From: Streptomyces sp. NRRL F-2664
GTDB taxonomy: Bacteria; Actinomycetota; Actinomycetes; Streptomycetales; Streptomycetaceae
Reading direction: 5' to 3'
Assembly (NCBI RefSeq): GCF_000719345.1
Contig: NZ_JOFX01000004.1
Location: 234,234-298,233, forward strand
Length of the DNA: 64,000 bases
The translations under genes and the position numbers were made by a program. The notes below the pieces were generated by a model. The model was given only the letters and a program-made list of their open reading frames with translations. It had not been told where the DNA came from and did not search any database. This document shows positions 44,347 through 53,436 of the stretch, piece after piece (the stretch's first letter is position 1; the number at the start of each line of letters is the position of its first letter).

Positions 44347-45129
44347 ATGGCACCCAAGACCCGCAGATACGACGACGCCAGGATCAGGGCGGCCGTGATC
44401 GCACAGTTCGGCCATGTCGGACGAGCCGTCCGGGAGTTGGGCCCCGAGCAGCTGGAACGCCCCAGCGGGCTCGGTGACTGGACCGTCGCCGACCTCGCCG
44501 CGCACATCGCCTGGATCGCGGACTCGCTGGCCGCCGGCCTCGCCCGGCCGCCCGCCGCCGTCGCCGAGCTCACCGCCGTCGAATGGCCCTTCGCCACCGC
44601 CTCCCTCGCCGGGAAGATCTCCGAGGCCGCCCGGGAGACGCTGACCGGCGCCTCCCTGCCGGAGCTGTACGACCGGGCGGCCGCCGCGATGGCCCGGGAG
44701 CTTGCCGCGAACCAGGGCCGGCGCGTGCTCCAGCTCTGGGTCGGCGACATGACCCTCGCCGATTTCCTCGTCACCCGGACCGTGGAGCTGGTGGTCCACA
44801 CCGACGACCTCAACCGGGCCGCCGGACTGGACATCCCGATCGAGCGGCAAGCCCTGGCCGCCTGCACGCGCCTGCTCGCCGACTCCCTGGCCGTGCGGGC
44901 ACCGGGCGGTTCGGTCGAGGTCCGGATCCCGCCCTTCGCGGTGGTCCAATGCATCGAGGGGCCGCGCCACACCCGCGGCACCCCGCCCAACGTGGTCGAG
45001 ACGGACCCGCTGACCTGGATCCGGCTCGCGACCGGTCGTACGACCTGGGCCGCGGCGCTCGACGGGTCCCTCGTACGGGCCGGCGGCGAGCGGGCCGACC
45101 TGTCGGCGCTGCTGCCCCTGATGAGCTGA
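44347..45129 (+). CDS. Maleylpyruvate isomerase-family (mycothiol-dependent type) protein
   Basis: The 260-residue protein is of the TIGR03083/MDMPI type. The N-terminal DinB-like four-helix bundle has LGDWTVADLAAHIAWIADSL (first metal His in AAHIAW). ADFLVTRTVELVVHTDDLNRAAG supplies the later His and Asp ligands. The C-terminal SCP2-like domain ends ETDPLTWIRLATGRTTWAAALDGSLVRAGGERADLSALLPL. Some members are mycothiol-dependent isomerases or transferases, and the substrate here is unknown. No ribosome site is evident ahead of ATG 44347. Confidence 0.87.
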   Translation: MAPKTRRYDDARIRAAVIAQFGHVGRAVRELGPEQLERPSGLGDWTVADLAAHIAWIADSLAAGLARPPAAVAELTAVEWPFATASLAGKISEAARETLTGASLPELYDRAAAAMARELAANQGRRVLQLWVGDMTLADFLVTRTVELVVHTDDLNRAAGLDIPIERQALAACTRLLADSLAVRAPGGSVEVRIPPFAVVQCIEGPRHTRGTPPNVVETDPLTWIRLATGRTTWAAALDGSLVRAGGERADLSALLPLMS

Positions 45130-45182
45130 GCGCGGCCGCGGCCGGGGTGGAACCGACCGGCGATCCCGTTCGTCCCAGGGGC

Positions 45183-45992
45183 ATGCGTACCCTCCGGCAC
45201 GTTCACCTTCCCGCGGGGCTGGCCCTCGTACTCGCGCTCGCCGCGGCCGGCTGCGGCCGGGCCGAGGATCAGGGCGCGGGCGCCGTGCTGCCCGATCCCG
45301 TGGGCCGCTGGACCGTCGAGTCCCTCACCACGGGCGGCCGCACCCTGCACGCCCCGGAAACGGCGCGGGTCGACTTCGGCGAGAAGCAGGCCAAGGGGAA
45401 CTACGGCTGCAACGGCTTCACAGCGGACCTGTCCTTCGCGGGCACCTCCGCAGTGACCGTGACGCCCGGCGCCTCGACCACCATGGCCTGCGCGGACATG
45501 GAGTTCGAGACGGCCTTCGCCAAGCTGTTCACCGGACGGCTGGCCATCGACCGCGGGCCCGACCGGCTCACCCTGAAGACGGCGGACGGGAGCACCATCG
45601 CCATGACCTCGCAGCCCGCCGTACCGGACGCCTCGCTGACCGCCGTCGAGTGGACCGTCGAGTCCCTGGTCGACGGCGCGTCGGTGTCCTCGCTGCCCGC
45701 CGGGGCGGCGGGCACGGCGCGGTTCACGATCGCCGCCGACCTGTCGGTGAGCGGGACCCTCGGATGCAACCGGTTCAACGCGCAGGTCACCCGCGACGGC
45801 GACCGGCTCACTTTCGGGCCGCTCACCACCACGCGGATGGCGTGCGACGGCCCGGCGGGCGAGGTGGAGCAGAAGCTGACCGGCCTCTTCGCGAGCGGGC
45901 CCCTGGTCTCCACGATCGCCGGCCGCCGGCTGACGCTGACCGCCGCGGACGGCCAGGGACTGATCGCCGAGGCCGCGTCCGACGCCGAGTAG
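45183..45992 (+). CDS. Lipoprotein with two META domains
   Basis: The 269-residue protein has a lipoprotein signal (LPAGLALVLALAAAGC, lipobox AAGC near residue 24) and two META (heat-shock HslJ-type) domains. The first is GRWTVESLTTGGRTLHAPETARVDFGEKQAKGNYGCNGFTA...MACADMEFETAF. The second is VEWTVESLVDG...LSVSGTLGCNRFNAQVTRDG...TRMACDGPAGEVEQKL. Each repeats GxxGCNxF and the Met-Ala-Cys motif. It sits on the outer face of the membrane. HslJ affects novobiocin resistance in E. coli, but the role here is unknown. AGGGG precedes the ATG. Confidence 0.9.
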   Translation: MRTLRHVHLPAGLALVLALAAAGCGRAEDQGAGAVLPDPVGRWTVESLTTGGRTLHAPETARVDFGEKQAKGNYGCNGFTADLSFAGTSAVTVTPGASTTMACADMEFETAFAKLFTGRLAIDRGPDRLTLKTADGSTIAMTSQPAVPDASLTAVEWTVESLVDGASVSSLPAGAAGTARFTIAADLSVSGTLGCNRFNAQVTRDGDRLTFGPLTTTRMACDGPAGEVEQKLTGLFASGPLVSTIAGRRLTLTAADGQGLIAEAASDAE

Positions 45993-46431
45993 GGCCCCCG
46001 ACGGCGGTGGCCGCGGGGCACGTCGGCGGCTTCGCGACGGCACGCCACGACAGGACGCTCTCGTACGAAGACACAGGTACGCGACGCGGCGATCCGCCGG
46101 CCGGCTCCGGGCGGGGTACGGGCGGTGCGCGGCACGGCGACACAGGGCGGAGCGAAGCGGAAGGGAGCGGGGACGAGCAAGAGTTCGGGGCGACGGGGAG
46201 CGGTGCCGGACGGCGCTCAGGGCCCGGACCGCGTCCCCGTGCGGCGCTCCATGAGGGTGACGGCGGGGTCACCGAGAGGCTGCGCCGCCGAGAGCCCGTA
46301 CCGATTTCTTCGTACGTATCGCCAAGGTGATCCGGAACCGAGACGGAAGCGTCCGGTCACCCTCTGTGCTGTGACATTTTCCGGCCGTCCCCAATTCGGA
46401 CCAGTGGTCGATCTCGCCTACACTCGGAAGC
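45993..46431. other. 439-bp gap upstream of purF
   Basis: No gene is recognisable here. An inverted repeat GGTGAC-N6-GTCACC lies at 46256-46273, about 160 bp ahead of purF, and could be an operator. The purF promoter is at the right-hand end. Confidence 0.5.
46419..46431 (+). promoter_or_regulatory. Likely leaderless promoter of purF
   Basis: TACACT (46419-46424) fits TANNNT and ends seven bases before the GTG at 46432. No ribosome-binding site is visible, and the spacing equals that at purD and dnaX. Confidence 0.5.
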
Positions 46432-47949
46432 GTGCCTCGTGGTGATGGACGACTCAACCACGACCTGCTCCCCGGCGAAAAGGGCCCCCAGGACGCTTGC
46501 GGCGTCTTCGGTGTCTGGGCTCCGGGTGAAGAGGTCGCCAAGCTCACCTACTTCGGACTGTATGCGCTGCAGCACCGTGGACAGGAGTCCGCGGGAATCG
46601 CTGTGAGCAACGGTTCCCAGATCCTCGTCTTCAAGGACATGGGCCTCGTTTCCCAGGTCTTCGACGAAACCTCCCTCGGTTCGCTCCAAGGTCATATCGC
46701 GGTCGGTCACGCCCGCTATTCGACCACCGGCGCATCCGTGTGGGAGAACGCGCAGCCCACTTTCCGCGCGACCGCCCACGGCTCCCTGGCCCTGGGTCAC
46801 AACGGCAACCTGGTGAACACCGCCGAACTCGCCGAGATGGTCGCCGACCTCCCCCGCCAGGACGGCCGTGCCACCCAGGTGGCCGCCACCAACGACACCG
46901 ACCTGGTCACGGCCCTGCTGGCCGGCCAGGTGGACGAGGACGGCAGGCCCCTGACCGTCGAGGAGTCGGCCGCCAAGGTCCTCCCTCAGGTCAAGGGCGC
47001 CTTCTCGCTGGTGTTCATGGACGAGGGAACCCTCTACACCGCCCGTGACCCGCAGGGCATCCGCCCGCTGGTCCTCGGCCGCCTGGAGCGCGGCTGGGTG
47101 GTCGCGAGCGAGACCGCCGCCCTCGACATCTGCGGCGCCAGCTTCGTCCGCGAGGTCGAGCCGGGCGAGCTCATCGCTATCGACGAGAACGGCCTGCGCA
47201 CCTCCCGATTCGCGGAAGCGAAGCCCAAGGGCTGTGTCTTCGAGTACGTCTACCTGGCGCGCCCGGACACCGACATCGCCGGCCGGAACGTCTACCTCTC
47301 GCGTGTCGAGATGGGCCGGCGCCTGGCCAAGGAAGCCCCGGTCGAGGCCGACCTGGTGATAGCGACGCCGGAGTCCGGCACGCCCGCCGCGGTCGGATAC
47401 GCCGAGGCGAGCGGGATCCCGTACGGCTCGGGCCTGGTCAAGAACGCCTACGTCGGCCGGACCTTCATCCAGCCCTCGCAGACGATCCGCCAGCTCGGCA
47501 TCCGCCTGAAGCTCAACCCCCTCAAGGAAGTCATCCGGGGCAAGCGCCTGGTGGTCGTGGACGACTCGATCGTCCGGGGCAACACCCAGCGCGCCCTGGT
47601 GAAGATGCTCCGCGAGGCCGGCGCGGCCGAGGTCCACATCCGGATCTCCTCGCCGCCCGTGAAGTGGCCGTGCTTCTTCGGCATCGACTTCGCCACCCGG
47701 GCCGAGCTGATCGCCAACGGCATGACGGTCGACGAGATCGCCACGTCGCTGGGCGCGGACTCCCTGTCCTACATCTCGATCGACGCGATGATCGAGGCGA
47801 CGACCATCCAGAAGCCCAACCTCTGCCGTGCCTGCTTCGACGGCGAGTACCCGATGGAGCTCCCCGACCCGCAGCTCCTCGGCAAGCAGCTCCTGGAGAC
47901 CGAGCTGGCCGGCGGCGCGGACGCCGCCGACGCCCTCCGTCGTCCCTGA
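46432..47949 (+). CDS. purF: Amidophosphoribosyltransferase
   Basis: The 505-residue enzyme of the first committed step of purine synthesis moves glutamine ammonia to PRPP. A 22-residue propeptide precedes the catalytic Cys23 (DACGVFG). The Ntn-glutaminase half has LQHRGQESAGIAVS and GHARYSTTG. The phosphoribosyltransferase half has the PRPP loop LVVVDDSIVRGNTQRALV. Cysteines in KGCVFEYVYLARP, KWPCFFGID and LCRACFDGEYP fit the iron-sulfur form of the Bacillus-type enzyme. purM follows 94 bp later. Confidence 0.98.
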   Translation: MPRGDGRLNHDLLPGEKGPQDACGVFGVWAPGEEVAKLTYFGLYALQHRGQESAGIAVSNGSQILVFKDMGLVSQVFDETSLGSLQGHIAVGHARYSTTGASVWENAQPTFRATAHGSLALGHNGNLVNTAELAEMVADLPRQDGRATQVAATNDTDLVTALLAGQVDEDGRPLTVEESAAKVLPQVKGAFSLVFMDEGTLYTARDPQGIRPLVLGRLERGWVVASETAALDICGASFVREVEPGELIAIDENGLRTSRFAEAKPKGCVFEYVYLARPDTDIAGRNVYLSRVEMGRRLAKEAPVEADLVIATPESGTPAAVGYAEASGIPYGSGLVKNAYVGRTFIQPSQTIRQLGIRLKLNPLKEVIRGKRLVVVDDSIVRGNTQRALVKMLREAGAAEVHIRISSPPVKWPCFFGIDFATRAELIANGMTVDEIATSLGADSLSYISIDAMIEATTIQKPNLCRACFDGEYPMELPDPQLLGKQLLETELAGGADAADALRRP

Positions 47950-48043
47950 GTTCCCCGGCTCGACCTGCGCGGGGCCCTGTCTTTCAGGCTTTTCCCAGGG
48001 CCCCGCACCAACCGCAGTAACGACACGAAAGCTCTCTCCTGTC

Positions 48044-49114
48044 ATGACAGAGAAGACCACCGGTGCCAGCTACGCAGCCGCGGGCGTCGACATCGAAGCG
48101 GGAGACCGCGCCGTCGAGCTGATGAAGGAGTGGGTGAAGAAGACGCAGCGCCCCGAGGTCCTCGGCGGCCTCGGCGGGTTCGCCGGCCTCTTCGACGCCT
48201 CCGCCCTCAAGCGGTACGAGCGCCCGCTGCTCGCCTCGGCCACGGACGGGGTCGGCACCAAGGTGGACATCGCCCGCCAGCTGGGCGTGTACGACACCAT
48301 CGGCCACGACCTGGTCGCGATGGTCATGGACGACATCGTCGTCTGCGGCGCCGAGCCGCTCTTCATGACCGACTACATCTGCGTCGGCAAGGTGCACCCC
48401 GAGCGCGTCGCAGCCATCGTCAAGGGCATCGCCGAGGGCTGTGTCCTCGCCGGCTGCGCCCTGGTGGGCGGCGAGACCGCCGAACACCCCGGCCTGCTGG
48501 GCCCGGACGACTTCGACGTGGCGGGCGCCGGCACCGGTGTCGTCGAGTACGACCGCCTGCTCGGTGCGGATCGCATCCGTACGGGTGACGCCGTCATCGC
48601 GATGGCGTCGTCGGGGCTTCACTCGAACGGGTACTCGCTGGTCCGCCACGTCCTCTTCGACCGCGCCGGCATGTCGCTCGACCAGCACGTGGAGGAACTC
48701 GGCCGGACCCTCGGCGAGGAACTGCTCGAACCCACCAAGATCTACTCGCTGGACTGCATGGCCCTCACCCGTACGGCCGAGGTGCACGCCTACTCGCACA
48801 TCACCGGCGGCGGTCTCGCGGCGAACCTGGCCCGGGTGATCCCGGACCACCTGCACGCCACCGTCGACCGTTCGACCTGGGCGCCCGGCGCAATCTTCGA
48901 CCTGGTCGGCAAGGCCGGCCGGGTGGAGCAGCTGGAGCTGGAGAAGACCCTGAACATGGGCGTCGGCATGATGGCCGTCGTCCCCCAGGAGTCGGTGGAC
49001 GTGGCGCTGACCGCGCTGGCCGACCGGGGCGTCGACGCCTGGGTCGCGGGCGAGATCCTCGACCGGGGCGACCGCACCGAGGGCGCGACCCTGACCGGTT
49101 CCTACGCGAGCTGA
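48044..49114 (+). CDS. purM: Phosphoribosylformylglycinamidine cyclo-ligase (AIR synthetase)
   Basis: The 356-residue ATP-dependent enzyme closes the imidazole ring. Landmarks are SYAAAGVDIEAGDRAVELMKEWV, LLASATDGVGTKVDIARQLG, MVMDDIVVCGAEPLFMTDY, LVGGETAEHPGL, AMASSGLHSNGYSLVRHVL and YSHITGGGLAANLARVI. The ATG at 48044 lacks a purine-rich ribosome site (CTCTCTCCTGTC precedes it), so coupling to purF or an unusual start is possible. It ends in a strong hairpin. Confidence 0.98.
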   Translation: MTEKTTGASYAAAGVDIEAGDRAVELMKEWVKKTQRPEVLGGLGGFAGLFDASALKRYERPLLASATDGVGTKVDIARQLGVYDTIGHDLVAMVMDDIVVCGAEPLFMTDYICVGKVHPERVAAIVKGIAEGCVLAGCALVGGETAEHPGLLGPDDFDVAGAGTGVVEYDRLLGADRIRTGDAVIAMASSGLHSNGYSLVRHVLFDRAGMSLDQHVEELGRTLGEELLEPTKIYSLDCMALTRTAEVHAYSHITGGGLAANLARVIPDHLHATVDRSTWAPGAIFDLVGKAGRVEQLELEKTLNMGVGMMAVVPQESVDVALTALADRGVDAWVAGEILDRGDRTEGATLTGSYAS

Positions 49115-49118
49115 GCAG

Positions 49119-49164
49119 CACGGAAACCCGGCCCGGGGCCTACGCCCTGGACCGGGTTTCCGTG
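49119..49164. terminator. Terminator after purM
   Basis: A 13-bp perfect stem (49119-49131 with 49152-49164) starts five bases after the purM stop. The next gene is convergent. Confidence 0.82.
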
Positions 49165-49197
49165 TGTGGTGCTGTGTCGTGCAGACGCCTCAGGGCG

Positions 49198-49458
49198 TCA
49201 AGCGCCGCGGCGCTGAGTCGACGGACCGGACTCTTCGTCCTCGTCGTCGTCATCGCTGTTGTAGAGATCCGCGTACCTGGCGTACGGGTCGTCGTCATCC
49301 AACTCGTCATCGACTTCGACCGGCTCGCTGATCTGCAGCGGCTCTGTCGGCGATGCGCCCAGCTCATTGGCCAGACGCGAGAGGTCAGTCCCGCCGCTGT
49401 TGTACTTCAGCTGGCGGGCGACCTTTGTCTGCTTGGCCTTGGCCCGGCCGCGCCCCAT
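49198..49458 (-). CDS. DUF3073 family protein
   Basis: The 86-residue conserved actinobacterial protein has a strongly basic N terminus (MGRGRAKAKQTKVARQLKYNSGGTDLSRLANELG) and an acidic tail (VEVDDELDDDDPYARYADLYNSDDDDEDEE). The charge split is the family's hallmark and suggests a nucleic-acid or ribosome-binding partner. The ATG at 49458 has GAGGGGG upstream. It is placed between purM and vdh as in S. coelicolor. The function is unknown. Confidence 0.92.
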   Translation of the reverse strand: MGRGRAKAKQTKVARQLKYNSGGTDLSRLANELGASPTEPLQISEPVEVDDELDDDDPYARYADLYNSDDDDEDEESGPSTQRRGA

Positions 49459-49737
49459 GGCTCGACCCCCTCGGTGACGGGGCTCGACGGCCCCAGAGTC
49501 TGACACGCGTTCATGGTTCGGAGCGGGCTCTCCGCGGAGAGACCGTCCGTAGGGGTTTAACGGTACCTGCTTCCGCGGCCATACGGTACGCCGCCCGCAT
49601 GACGCGCCCCGGTGCAGAACCAGCAAGGCGCCCCGTCCTCGCTGGTCAGCTGCGATTTTAACCCTTTCCTGGCGGGCGACCCGCCGAAGTGCAGTGAGTT
49701 CCGTCTCGCCGCCCCCCGGCGGGCCTCGCGAGGGGCC

Positions 49738-50841
49738 TTAAGGGGCGGTCACCGGGAGGGTCCGGCGGCCGTCGGCCATGCGCTGCTCGGCGATCCGGTC
49801 GGCCGCGGCGGCCGGCGGAATGCCGTCCACCTTCGCACGAGCGAAGATTTCCAGCGTGGTGTCGAAGATCTTCGTGGCCTGTACCTTGCACCGGTCGAAG
49901 TCGAAGCCGTGCAGCTCGTCGGCGACCTGGATGACCCCGCCCGCGTTGACCACGTAGTCGGGGGCGTAGAGGATCCCGCGGTCCGCGAGGTCCTTCTCGA
50001 TGCCCGGGTGGGCGAGCTGGTTGTTGGCCGCACCGCACACGATCGAGGCGGTGAGGACCGGGACCGACTCGTCGTTCAGGGCGCCGCCGAGCGCGCAGGG
50101 GGCGTAGATGTCCAGGCCCTCGACGCGGATCAGGGCGTCCGTGTCGGCGACGGCGGTGACCTTGCCGGGGTGCTTGTCGAGGATGCGCTGCACCGACTCC
50201 TGGCGGACGTCGGTGATGACGACCTCGGCGCCGTCCTCCAGCAGGTGCTCCACCAGGTAGTGGCCGACCTTGCCGACACCCGCGACGCCGACCTTGCGGC
50301 CGCGCAGGGTCGGGTCGCCCCACAGGTGCTGGGCGCTGGCCCGCATGCCCTGGAAGACGCCGTAGGCGGTGAGCACCGAGGAGTCGCCGGCGCCGCCGTT
50401 CTCGGGGGAGCGGCCGGTGGCCCAGCGGGTCTCGCGGGCGACGACGTCCATGTCGGCGACGAAGGTGCCGACGTCGCAGGCGGTCACGTAGCGGCCGCCG
50501 AGGGACTCGACGAACCGGCCGTAGGCCTCCAGGAGTTCCTCGGTCTTGATGACGTCGGGGTCACCGATGATCACGGCCTTGCCGCCGCCGAGGCCGAGGC
50601 CGGCCATGGCGTTCTTGTAGGACATGCCGCGCGAGAGGTTGAGTGCGTCGCGCACGGCCTCCTCGTCCGAGGCGTAGGCGTGGAAACGCGTACCACCGAG
50701 GGCCGGGCCCAGGGCGGTGGAGTGGATCGCGATGACGGCTTTCAGGCCGGTGGCTCGGTCCTGGCACAGCACGACTTGCTCGTGGCCGCCCTGCTCCGTG
50801 CGGAACAGGGTGTGCAGGACGCCGTCGGTCATTTCGGTCAC
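49738..50841 (-). CDS. vdh: Valine (Leu/Phe/Val) dehydrogenase
   Basis: The 367-residue NAD-dependent amino-acid dehydrogenase opens valine and other branched-chain amino acids to keto acids, which feed acyl-CoA starters for lipids and polyketides. Landmarks are [24 protein letters not shown], the catalytic Lys region [37 protein letters not shown], the Rossmann GxGxxG in [19 protein letters not shown], and [20 protein letters not shown] chose GTG 50841 because GGGAG lies eight bases upstream. ATG 50832 ([10 protein letters not shown]) and ATG 50856 are alternatives. Confidence 0.93.
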   Translation of the reverse strand: MTEMTDGVLHTLFRTEQGGHEQVVLCQDRATGLKAVIAIHSTALGPALGGTRFHAYASDEEAVRDALNLSRGMSYKNAMAGLGLGGGKAVIIGDPDVIKTEELLEAYGRFVESLGGRYVTACDVGTFVADMDVVARETRWATGRSPENGGAGDSSVLTAYGVFQGMRASAQHLWGDPTLRGRKVGVAGVGKVGHYLVEHLLEDGAEVVITDVRQESVQRILDKHPGKVTAVADTDALIRVEGLDIYAPCALGGALNDESVPVLTASIVCGAANNQLAHPGIEKDLADRGILYAPDYVVNAGGVIQVADELHGFDFDRCKVQATKIFDTTLEIFARAKVDGIPPAAAADRIAEQRMADGRRTLPVTAP

Positions 50842-51047
50842 GGTGGTGACTCCCATGGATGAGATGCGGCGGGAAACGCCCCCCTGCGGGTGGGGGAGGG
50901 CGTGCTGGGAGCAGCGTAAGACCTGTGGGCCGGATGGGGGTGACCTGTCCGGGGATCGAAACACTCCCGGAGTACGAGAGGGGGGCCCGGGCCGGCGGCG
51001 GGCGGGCCGGAGGTGAAGAGGGCCCGCGAAGGGGGGAGGAGGAGGGG

Positions 51048-51902
51048 GTGACCGAATCCCCCGATCCCCTGCTGCCCTCCGCGCGCTCGGCGCCGGCCGT
51101 CCCGTACGCCTCCTACCTGCGCGTCTACGAACCCCTGGCCGCTTTCGCGGAGCCGGAGCGCACGCACTGGGCGGAGTACGCCCGGCGCGGGACGATCCCG
51201 ACCGCCCAGGACGAACTGCGCCGGTCGCTGGCGGACTTGGTGCGGGTCCCCCTGCGCGGGGTGCCGGCGCACGAGAGCGCCGACGCGTTCACCGCGCAGG
51301 TGGACGGGGTGCTGGTGGTCTGCCCGTGGCGCACCCGGCTGCGGGGCTGGCTCGCGCTGAAAGAGCTGGTCGACCAGTTCCCGCTCCCGGTGCTGGACGC
51401 GGCGCTGCCGCCGGTGGCCCGTCGGCGGGCCGCCGAGGAGTACGAGCAATGGCGCGAGCGGAACCCGGACGCGCGCCCGTGGATCCGGACGGGGGTGTGG
51501 CAGATCCCCTTGCGCTGGTTCGTGCTGATGGCGGACGAGGAGCGGGAGTACGTGCCGGGTGAGCTGCTGCGCTACCGGACGCCGATGGTGCAGGCGCGGC
51601 GGCGGCTGGCCCGAGCGCTGCGGACGCTGCGCGCCGCGGAGGGGTACGGCGGGCTGGCCGAGGGGCTGGTCGAGGTGGGGAGCTGGCTGGAGGAGTTCCA
51701 TCCGCGATCGATGGTCGAGTTGGACTACGGCGGGCTGGTGCACGCCCTGCCGGCGGACCGGCTGGCGGCGGACCGCTCGGCCGGGGATCTGACGGCCGGT
51801 CTCGCGGCCCTGCGGGCGGGGGACGCGGAGGGCGCGGCGGAGGCGTACGAGGGGCTCGCGGAGCGCTGGCGGGCGGTCCGGGAGCGGCTTTTCGCGAATT
51901 AG
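51048..51902 (+). CDS. Conserved hypothetical protein
   Basis: The 284-residue cytoplasmic protein is predicted to be mainly helical: [107 protein letters not shown] and [19 protein letters not shown]. It is conserved next to bldC and vdh in Streptomyces from memory. No catalytic motif is visible. GTG at 51048 follows GGAGGAGGGG. The function is unknown. Confidence 0.85.
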   Translation: MTESPDPLLPSARSAPAVPYASYLRVYEPLAAFAEPERTHWAEYARRGTIPTAQDELRRSLADLVRVPLRGVPAHESADAFTAQVDGVLVVCPWRTRLRGWLALKELVDQFPLPVLDAALPPVARRRAAEEYEQWRERNPDARPWIRTGVWQIPLRWFVLMADEEREYVPGELLRYRTPMVQARRRLARALRTLRAAEGYGGLAEGLVEVGSWLEEFHPRSMVELDYGGLVHALPADRLAADRSAGDLTAGLAALRAGDAEGAAEAYEGLAERWRAVRERLFAN

Positions 51903-52469
51903 GCCGAAAACCACTGGTGTGGCTTGTTTCACCCTTCGGCGGTTCGTACGTACCCCCGCGTATCGGTCGTTCAGCCAAAACTGGCTGATCAGAGCCCTGA
52001 TGGTGCATTTAGGACGTAGTGCCAGGACCTACGTCCCGATACGGGCCATTGGCCCAAGGGTGACGGACCGCACTAACCACACCCTTGCGCCCTTCCCCTA
52101 CCCTCGTGCCAAAATAGGACAAGGAGTCCGGGGAGGGTTCCTTCCGCCCAACTAAGGGCGGAATGCTCGGCATTGCACTCTACGGGGGGTCTGAGGACTC
52201 CTGATCGCTCTGTGACTGATCGTCACAGTGGGGTGACTGTCCGTTATGGGACGGTCCATCGGGCTTCCGCCGCTGATGAACACCTCGGAGGGCAATTCCG
52301 TCGGTTTGGCCGTCGAGGCTGGACGGATGGTGTAGTTGTAGTGCCGAGGACAAGCCGTTCGTCCTATAACCGACTCGGCCCGCGTATGTCCATTTCGGGC
52401 AACGCGGGCCAAGGTGCAGAATTTAGAGGAAAGAACCGAGATGGTTCGGTTCTCCCGAGGAGGCCGCTC
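51903..52469. promoter_or_regulatory. 567-bp structured region upstream of bldC
   Basis: Five inverted repeats follow one another. TCAGCCA/TGGCTGA is at 51971-51988, and GGACGTAG/CTACGTCC at 52012-52036. GGGCCATTGGCCC is at 52043-52055, TTCCGCCC/GGGCGGAA at 52142-52163, and CTGTGAC/GTCACAG at 52210-52228. GTGAC at 52233 adds another half site. A region with AAAATAGGAC near 52112 could be a promoter. No gene is seen. It is likely a complex regulatory region with a long leader. Confidence 0.6.
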
Positions 52470-52676
52470 ATGACCGCTCGCACCCCTGATGCCGAGCCGC
52501 TGCTGACCCCGGCTGAGGTTGCCACGATGTTCCGCGTGGACCCGAAGACGGTCACCCGCTGGGCCAAGGCTGGCAAGCTCACGTCCATCCGCACCCTGGG
52601 TGGACACCGCCGGTACCGCGAGGCCGAGGTCCGCGCACTGCTGGCGGGAATTCCGCAGCAGCGCAGCGAGGCCTGA
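52470..52676 (+). CDS. bldC: Developmental regulator BldC (MerR-like)
   Basis: The 68-residue DNA-binding protein is a single winged helix related to MerR without an effector domain: EPLLTPAEVATMFRVDPKTVTRWAKAGKLTSIRTLGGHRRYREAEVRALL. It binds head-to-tail on AT-rich direct repeats and delays sporulation in Streptomyces. The sequence as read matches the S. coelicolor protein in my memory almost completely. GAGGAGG lies eight bases ahead of the ATG. The upstream region is very long and full of inverted repeats. Confidence 0.98.
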   Translation: MTARTPDAEPLLTPAEVATMFRVDPKTVTRWAKAGKLTSIRTLGGHRRYREAEVRALLAGIPQQRSEA

Positions 52677-52752
52677 GGTCGCGTAAAACACCCCGCTTCA
52701 AACGGGTCTGCGTCGGGTCCCCCAATCCGATGAAAACCCACATTGCTTCATA

Positions 52753-52827
52753 CGACCCGACCTGCCCCAACAGGTTCTCGGGTCGTTCGATCGCGCTGGA
52801 CTCCGCCGGGTCCAGCGCGATCTTTTT
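52753..52827 (+). terminator. Double-hairpin terminator of bldC
   Basis: A first hairpin (CGACCCG/CGGGTCG with inner CCTG/CAGG, 52753-52785) is followed by a perfect 13-bp stem (52789-52801 with 52810-52822) and TTTTT at 52823-52827. A T-tract of this length is unusual in this chromosome. Confidence 0.88.
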
Positions 52828-52829
52828 AT

Positions 52830-53247
52830 GCCCAGGTCAGGAAGGGGCCGGCGTCGCCGCGGGGGTCCTGGCCGAGTAGGTACCATTGCACATATTAAAT
52901 CGAGCGCACATATGGATGCGATAAAAGTGTGAGTCCGAAAAACTCATGCGGTGACACCCGTCACAGATGATCACTCTTGTATACACGGCAATGCACCCCG
53001 TAATGGGGAAGTCCGCGGCGGTGACCGTCATGCGAACGGGGGTTTCCAGGGGGCCGTATGCCCTGGCGTACCGAGCGGGTTGTCCGACCGGCGGCCGGCG
53101 ACCGGCGGCCGGCGACCGGCGGCCGGCGACCGGCGAGCGGCGGTGAGTCCGAGGGGTGAGGCCCTGGGTGGTGTCCGAGGGGGCCGGTCGGAGGGGCCGG
53201 GGGGACACGCAGGCCCAACCCGTCCGCGCGAGAGCGCCCGTCCATGC
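52830..53247. other. Gene-free, partly AT-rich interval between bldC and tRNA-Asp
   Basis: About 418 bp lie between the bldC terminator and the tRNA-Asp terminator. The left part is unusually AT-rich (CATATTAAATCG, GATAAAAGTG) and carries GTGAC-ACCC-GTCAC (52951-52964), TGTATACA (52978-52985) and GAGT/ACTC repeats. The right part holds a 14-bp tandem repeat. No protein gene is supported. A small RNA or remnant is possible. Confidence 0.5.
53087..53136. repeat. Tandem repeat, 14-bp unit, about 3.6 copies
   Basis: Three exact copies of ACCGGCGGCCGGCG (53087-53128) are followed by a partial copy. The unit is GC-only except for its first base and lies outside any gene. Confidence 0.85.
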
Positions 53248-53285
53248 GTCAGGGCCCGTGTCCCCTGGGGGATACGGGCCCTGAC
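53248..53285 (-). terminator. Terminator of tRNA-Asp (copy 1)
   Basis: An 18-bp stem with one G-T pair and a TG loop begins eight bases after the tRNA 3' end on the minus strand. Confidence 0.85.
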
Positions 53286-53292
53286 GTTGTTG

Positions 53293-53366
53293 CGATCCTG
53301 ACGGGACTTGAACCCGCGACCTCCACCTTGACAGGGTGGCGAGCTAACCAACTGCTCCACAGGACC
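53293..53366 (-). tRNA. tRNA-Asp (anticodon GTC), copy 1
   Basis: Acceptor GGTCCTG/CAGGATC and anticodon stem CCACC/GGTGG with loop CTGTCAA give anticodon GTC. It is identical to the copy at 59746. Confidence 0.96.
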
Positions 53367-53436
53367 TTGGTGCGCGGCCGCTCTCGGCGGCTGCGAATCA
53401 GACTGTACAGCAGCTCAGGGGGTGCGGTCGAACCGA

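Noticed and set aside
52210..52228. A true BldD box in the bldC upstream region
   Set aside because: Half sites TGAC and GTCA have the right spacing, but the central bases (TGATC) do not match the consensus CWG core, so I list it only as an inverted repeat.
52210..52237. CRP-type site in the bldC upstream region
   Set aside because: TGTGA and TCACA are separated by seven bases instead of six, so the match is off by one.
53087..53136. CRISPR-like repeats
   Set aside because: The copies are tandem without spacers and only 14 bp long. No cas genes are present.
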